Assembly (NCBI GenBank): GCA_015680685.1
Contig: MNCI01004661.1
Span: 1,693,318 to 1,757,317, forward strand
Reading direction: 5' to 3'
Length of the DNA stretch: 64,000 nucleotides
Source: Gnetum montanum
Lineage: Eukaryota > Streptophyta > Gnetopsida > Gnetales > Gnetaceae
The stretch's first letter is position 1. Every line of letters starts with the position of its first letter. Shown in pieces: positions 58,551 through 64,000 of the stretch. The position numbers and the translations under genes are program-made. The notes beneath the pieces are model-generated. The model saw only the letters and a program-made list of their open reading frames with translations. It was not told where the DNA came from and made no database searches.

Positions 58551-59896
58551 CATGTCCTTAGCATGCATCTACACCAAGTACACATCAAGAGAGTTTGCAC
58601 AAGTGCCAACGTGGGGTGGGACATTATAGTTCCAGAATGCAGTTCACGATAAAATGAGAACACGATCTAGAACATATGCAATGCTGCCACTCCTGGCACC
58701 TTGCTGATCCCTTGGAGATATCATATGACATCTCACTGACCCTCCAAACCTATGGTTTCCATGGCCAATTGCCCTGACGATAGTTCCTTGGTCAGTTCTT
58801 GTTGCTGGAGTTTCGGCAGTATTGTGGCCTAACCACAATATTGTTACCCTCCAGCTCCCTACCAGCGTCTGGGCTCAAATGATGTTTAGCTATGTGGTAG
58901 TTGATCCCATAGCTAAATTGAGAATGCATGCCTTTGAAAGGGATTCCAGAGCATCCGCACTCATAGCAACTCCTCGCTCCTTCGATGCTCACTCCTCCAC
59001 GCTGATGCTGCCAAGGCCGCTGCTGGCCTTCTTACTTTGGACATTGTACACCAGAAACGATGTCCAAGAGCTTCAACAATGTCTACAACAAGCAAGACCT
59101 TTGCCTTCATTCTGCATCATGGCTATTTCTTCTGGTTTTCTCTCTGTGTTTGCAGGGTATGTTCCGAAGAGGCATTGGCCACAGGTGCATCTCCCTACAG
59201 CAGAAAATGCTACAGCATTGCAAAGTGATTGTCTTGACTAGCTAGGCTACTTTAGAGTGCACATCATGCCCTACCTTCTAAGCTTCTTCCCTTTACCCCA
59301 CTTCTTACATTTGCAATTCCTACTCGCTCCTATCTTTTACAAGCTTTTTCCAATGCCTGTTAAGCCCTCCTGTTTGCTCAATCGTAAAGTCCATGATGTG
59401 CCTAACATAGCTCATCGCATGGGAAGCACTTGTAGGTAGGTTAAAGCCCTCATGTAGATGTAACACAACTCATTTGGGGAAAGAAACACTTGTTCTGCGG
59501 CAAGGGTGTTCACAAATGTAAATGACAAAGCAACAAAAGGTAAAAGTGTAAGAGAGCAAAAGCCCATGTGAACACAAATGGCACATAAGCTATTTTGTAG
59601 TCACCCTCTCCAAGAATTTCAACAAGAGGTCGAAGGTTAGTGAAAGTAAATATAAAAATGCAAACAACTCCCTCATGAGCACTTCGACGAGGGACTCTAC
59701 TAAACCTCATCTTTACCCTTTTTTTGAACCTCCTTCCTCCTTGCTTAGCCCCTTCCCCCCACAAAAAACCAATGCAACACTCTCAAGCACAGCTGAGCGA
59801 TGTCTTAACAATCCCCACACAACAATGTTAGCATTTTGTCTTCTGTGGTGTTTTGTATTCTTTGTCAACACCTCTCAGGTCCATCCTCCAAACTTC
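58551..59896 (+). other. 3' untranslated region of D, no gene recognised
   Basis: An open frame of 139 codons (58822-59241) has no motif I recognise and no equivalent in A or B. The last part (59845-59912) aligns with the A/B region next to the polypurine tract. Confidence 0.5.
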
Positions 59897-59912
59897 AACA
59901 AAGAGGGGCCAA
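59897..59912 (+). promoter_or_regulatory. Polypurine tract of D
   Basis: AACAAAGAGGGGCCAA immediately precedes the 3' LTR (TGAAACACCC). It is identical to that of A. The hairpin seen in A and B is only partly kept (CTTTGTCAACAC and CTTCAACAAAG arms). Confidence 0.8.
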
Positions 59913-61691
59913 TGAAACACCCTAAATTTTTACGGCATTCTTGCTTCACTAAGTCTTTGCGATTCAGGCAACGTCATGTCACTTCGGCAAGAAGTGGATG
60001 TTTCAAGTTTAGGCTATGCAGTTTGGCAAATTTTCTTGTTGGGTAATTTTTCTAGTTGACAGCCTACTCAGAAATGATATGGAGAGTCCTCGGTGGTGCT
60101 CAAAATGTGCAAAATAGTTTGGAAAGTTTTCTAGTCAAGGAGTTTGCTACGCTATGCCACACTATATAACATAGCAGGCTTCGAGAGACGGTTGTTCAAA
60201 CAGTCAACCGTAAATTGTTGCAAGAAAAGATGCTATGCTATGCCACACTGCACAGCATAGCAGAATGTAGTGAGAGCAAGACAGGGAGGCTCAGCTTACC
60301 TGGTGATTTCCAGTTGCACTGAGTTAGCACCTATGGCCTTCGAAAATAGTTGCTTTGCTCGACTCCAAGTTCTTCAGCAATGGCTCCTTCACCAGAAAAT
60401 AACAAAATTAGCAAAAGGTAGGCCATGTAAGTTGCTATGCTATGTAGCATAGCATAGAGTAGCAACTCTACAGGGAATAACAAAAGGCATCTCGAAGGGC
60501 AAGATCAGCAAGTTCGCAAGCTTCATAGTGCAAAAGGAAAAGTTTGCAGATTGGCGACATTTTTGCGACTAAGGCCAGTTGCTTCGCTATGCTACCTAAC
60601 ATAGCATAGAATAGAAAATATGCAATAAATAGTCAGCACGCTTCAAAGGTCTCCAGCACATGCAGAAGGATGCAATGTAAGTTTTTGCTTCAAACTAGTG
60701 GCTACGCTATGCTATGCTGCATAGCGTAACATAGTGTAGCAAGTTGCTACATTATGCTACATTGCATAGTGTAACACAATGTAGCAAGTTGCTATGCTAC
60801 ACTACAAAGCATGGAATGGCATAGTAGATAGTTACACCACATCAATGTAATTCACCTAATCATACCATTGGCACACAGCTCTAGGCTTTGACGGCCTAAT
60901 TATAGCGTGGCAGGTTCATAATTACAGCATGGAAGGCTCGTCCAACGGACAGGCATGTCCAATGGTCATGCATGCTTATGAAGCATAGATAAGTCAACAC
61001 AGGTCCAAGGCATGTGACATCCAAACCACATCTTTTGCATGTGCTTGGTCCTATAAATACCCCAATGAGCAACATTCAGGGGATCTTTTCAATCTTTTTT
61101 AGTTGGTTGACTAGCGAACTGGTTGGCAAGCAAGCAAGAAAGTTAGCACTGTAATCCTAAGCATTGTAAACATCTTGTTTGGCATTGTAAATAGTTAGCA
61201 CTCCCATTTGGCATCCTGTGCTACTCTTTCTTGCTATTCTCATAGCATTTTGCATTGTTGGTCCCCGAATCCACGTTCAAGCATATAGCTTCTTTGCTCA
61301 AAACGTCTTGGTTACTCTTGTGATCCCTATGCCCCTCAGTGCCATGCAACCAATTGTATCCACCTTGATAGAGTAAAGTCACGTTCTTGAAGCGGTGCAT
61401 TTTTCTAACAACAATTTACTTTTTTTTCTTGCTTATCATTGCATTTTTACATTATTTTTTGTCTCTTTTGCATTTAAAGGTATCATTTTATGCTAGAATT
61501 CTCGTTTTCAAATTATCCGTTTACGAAAGGTTATATTAACATCGACTAAGTCCCTATTTGATTGACTAGACTGTTCAGGGCATCCCGTTTCCATTTTATC
61601 TAGCATGGCCCTTTCACAGATTTGGGGATAAGACTGTCACAACTGATGACCTCTCGATGTTTTCCAGCCACCGATGTTTTTGGTCGCAACA
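59913..61691 (+). repeat. 3' LTR of D
   Basis: 1,779 bp, TGAAACACCC to GTCGCAACA, homologous to 7227-8829 plus 44968-45037. It carries extra copies of the GCTATGCTAC/GTAGCATAGC palindrome relative to the 5' LTR (60690-60830). TATA box CCTATAAATACC near 61050. Confidence 0.92.
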
Positions 61692-62219
61692 CCTTGCAGC
61701 ATGTGCACTAAGCTAAATAGGATTTAATTATTGTTAAATGTTTAATTTCTTTCCTAGATAATTAATCTCTCTCAACCCTTGACTCTCCTAGTTAAGCGCA
61801 TTCAGTACAACCGCTTCGAGCACGTGTGTAACGCTTGGTAACCTAGTAACAAGTAGCGTTTGGTAATCCCAGTAGCCTTGCACTAGTTCAGGGTATGTGC
61901 GGCAAGTGGGAATGGATACTGATGCTAGGATACTCAGAACTTAGTTAGTGAATAGTTAATGAAAATTAGTTATTTAGTTCTCTTCACCTCTCCCTACTAG
62001 CATAGGTGTTAAAAAGATAAAATTTATAAAAATCACATACCTCAAACTTACTTAACCATACAATTGTGACAATACAAGTAGGTTTGGGAGGACAACAATT
62101 GATTAACCTTAAATGTTCCATTAGGGCATGTAAGCACTTAGTCCTTGGAGTTCGACTAGATTGCGCATGAGACGCTCGTATTCATATGGTTGAGCGTAGG
62201 GGTACCTTGCCACTCATCA
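61692..62219 (+). repeat. LTR of family E, copy E2, right part
   Basis: Continues 6988-7226 after element D, beginning with the duplication CCTTG and ending CTCATCA, which mirrors the start TGATGAG. It is the reverse complement of E1 over about 370 bp inside the window. Confidence 0.8.
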
Positions 62220-62657
62220 CTTATGAGTTGTTAATATGTAATCTAATAATCATAGGTTATTGGAACTAGAAGCTCACTTGTAAAATTATGCAATAGATGT
62301 TTTTCTAGTGGGATCCTTTTGAAAAGTCAAAGAAGGTGGGAGTGCCTTTAGAGTGCTCAGTGTTTACATATGGGTTCATTATTGATGCATCATGTTTTTC
62401 AGTGGCTAAGATATTTTAGTTTTGATATCTTAGCGTCGATATCTTAACCCTAATAGTGAATCTCATGCTAAGTGGATATCCAATATAATAGGATGTGTGT
62501 CTACCTATAAATACAACACTTGGGTGCATGATCCAAATAACTTTCATTCAACCCTTAGGTATACTCTTGTAGTTTGTTTTTGTAGTTTTAGTGATAGAGT
62601 CAATGCATGTAGTGTGGTGTTAAGTAATTGTATGAAATATTTATTGAAATAATGATA
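62220..62657. other. Spacer between E2 and E3 LTRs
   Basis: 438 bp of AT-rich DNA with GATATCTTAG repeats (62405-62445) and a TATA-like CCTATAAATACAAC at 62510. It could be a fragment of another LTR; there is no coding signal. Confidence 0.4.
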
Positions 62658-63507
62658 TGATGAGTAGCAAGGTACCCCTATGCCCAACCATATGAATTAG
62701 AAGCGTTCATGCATGATCCGATTGAATTCCATGGATGGGACTAGTTGTGGTATTTAGGTAGTTAGACTTTGATCGTAGTTTGTTGTCTTCCCACTTGGAC
62801 TAGTGGTACCTTTGTTACATATGGTTTAGTCCAAAGTGAGGCATATGATGTTGTCTAATTTTGTGTTTTCTAAGTTTAATCGCCTACAACAAGAATGAAA
62901 GGTAGAGTAATTTAAGATCTAATTCATTCACTACTTAGCTAGCCTAACACAAGTACCTGTTCCACTTTCCTAGATACATCCTGAACACATATAATGCTAT
63001 TGAGCTATCAAACCTTAAGCGTTTTTGGGTTACCAAATACTATATGTATGCTTGAAGTGGTCATGCTTGTGTTCATTAACAATTGGAAATTAATTACTTA
63101 ATTGAAATGAATTAAAGTAAAGTGCATGAAAGGAAACATTAATCTACTCTAAATGCTACAAGGATTGTTAAAAGATTTTGTTTTTATTCCCATCACACTA
63201 CTATGCTCAGGTACATCATTGTTCAAACAAATATTCGTACACATTTAGACTTCTTCTATCGGCACTCAAAAAATATTCTAACTCTAAAGAAAATAAACTG
63301 CAAGAGCTTTGTTACTTTGACTGAAAAATATAAAAAACTCATGCCAAATTGGAAGCCCATGCACTATATTTATAGGCCAACGTATACCCCTCAACATCAA
63401 ATACCTAATGTTGCATTTGGACACTAACATTAGATACCCAATGTTGCATCTAGAACTTGATGTTAGATACCCAACATCAAAGTAGATGAAATAATGTGAT
63501 TCATTAT
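62658..63507 (-). repeat. LTR of family E, copy E3
   Basis: 850 bp. The plus strand starts TGATGAG (62658) and ends TTCATTA (63507, a decayed CTCATCA). It runs in the same direction as E1 and opposite to E2. The sequence right of it (TACCCC on plus) matches the polypurine tract of E2, so this is a 3' LTR of a minus-strand element whose interior lies to the right. Confidence 0.75.
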
Positions 63508-64000
63508 ACCCCGACGATTGAATGAAAACTCATCCTTGAGTGAAGAAGAGGAGAAACAAGTTCTTTATAAAATATTGGGTAGGTATGGGATTATTGACTA
63601 ATATACAAATTGACTCAAACGGAACAACAGATTCTGAGTTCCCAAGTGTATAGAGATATAATCTTTATAGAATTGGGTGTCCATGATAAGATAAGGAAAC
63701 ACCCTAGATAACATAGATATCTAGCACCTATTAGCAGAAAAACAATGAGAGGGAAGATCCAACGATCATGAATGATCCTCATTGTGTGGTACTGCTGCAT
63801 CATCCTTGGTGAAGATAGTCCCACTTCTAGTCCATGCTTCCCATTGCATCACAACAAAATCATGAATTAGTATGCAATGTGTAACACATAGTTGTTAAAT
63901 TCCTTGTCTCATTGGTGGTTAAACTTGGCTAAGGTTTGATTGTGGTAAATTGATTCCTTGAGTAGAATTAGTAGGAAGGTTGACAAATAGGATAAAATAG
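63508..64000 (-). other. 3' end of the interior of element E3
   Basis: On minus a phrase SLKDEFSFNRRGIM next to the LTR is the counterpart of LEDEFLFSHGGMM in E2. The remaining 450 bp match the E2 flank for about 100 bp (ATATTGGGTAGGTATGGGAT) and then have no recognised content. Confidence 0.4.

Larger units (their letters stand above)
7227..61691 (+). mobile_element. Element D: old Tat-lineage Ty3/gypsy LTR retrotransposon, host of element A
   Basis: D has LTRs at 7227-8829 plus 44968-45037 (5', split by A) and 59913-61691 (3'), a primer site at 45044, gag-pro, an antisense accessory gene, RT, two RNase H domains, integrase and a polypurine tract. Without A it is about 18.3 kb. Flanking 5-mers CCTTT (7222-7226) and CCTTG (61692-61696) form a target-site duplication. 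The matching uninterrupted site in E1 reads CCTTG. All genes carry many stops, and D is much more diverged than A and B are from each other. It is therefore an older insertion of a related family. Its orientation is opposite to that of A and B. Confidence 0.9.

Noticed and set aside
58822-59241. 139-codon plus-strand frame near the end of D
   Set aside because: No homologue in A or B, no recognised domain, in a region of decayed untranslated sequence.

Overview
This window is plant genomic DNA made almost entirely of nested LTR retrotransposons. It has the marks of a large, repeat-rich land-plant genome: Ty3/gypsy Tat-lineage polyproteins with two RNase H domains, 16-18 kb elements, CpG-to-TpG decay between LTR pairs, and many stop codons. 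I see no intact host gene, rRNA, tRNA or CRISPR array. The sequence has a 125-N gap at 34693-34817 and a lone N at 27078, so it is an assembly scaffold. The species cannot be named from the sequence.

The layout is a four-level nest. An old LTR family (called E here) supplies LTRs at 1-863 (-), 6988-7226 plus 61692-62219 (+, split), and 62658-63507 (-). Element D (+ strand, 7227-61691, about 18.3 kb without its guests) sits inside the second E LTR. Element A (- strand, 8830-44967, about 16.8 kb without guests) sits inside the 5' LTR of D. Element B (- strand, 21298-38178, complete, 16.9 kb) and solo LTR C (39539-41991) both sit inside the gag-pro gene of A. The target-site duplications that can be read are GGTTG for B (perfect), GTTGA/GTTAA for C, CCTTT/CCTTG for D and TTGGG/TCAGG for A (weak).

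A, B and D share one unusual plan: LTR, tRNA-Asn-type primer site, gag-protease, then a 5-6 kb block, then RT, RNase H, a second RNase H and integrase, a repeat array, a polypurine tract and the LTR. The 5-6 kb block between protease and RT holds a gene on the opposite strand. It has its own TATA box and eight exons with recognisable splice sites, would encode about 1,050 residues, and has the same exon lengths in A and B (450, 269, 1041, 785 and 102 nt for five exons). The same gene, strongly diverged, is present in D. Its second exon resembles an FCP1/NIF-type HAD phosphatase domain that has lost its catalytic acids. Its fourth exon resembles plant transposon-associated protein domains, and its seventh exon looks coiled-coil. 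I interpret it as a host-derived or composite accessory gene kept by this lineage, and it is the main novelty of the window.

Two noncoding signals go with this gene. Palindromes around GCGTATACGC fill the LTRs and gag leaders of A and B and also the promoter and first intron of the antisense gene. Arrays of short repeats ending in TAAACTA mark the boundaries between the sense and antisense modules in all three elements. Every element carries stops or frameshifts, so all look non-autonomous or dead now.
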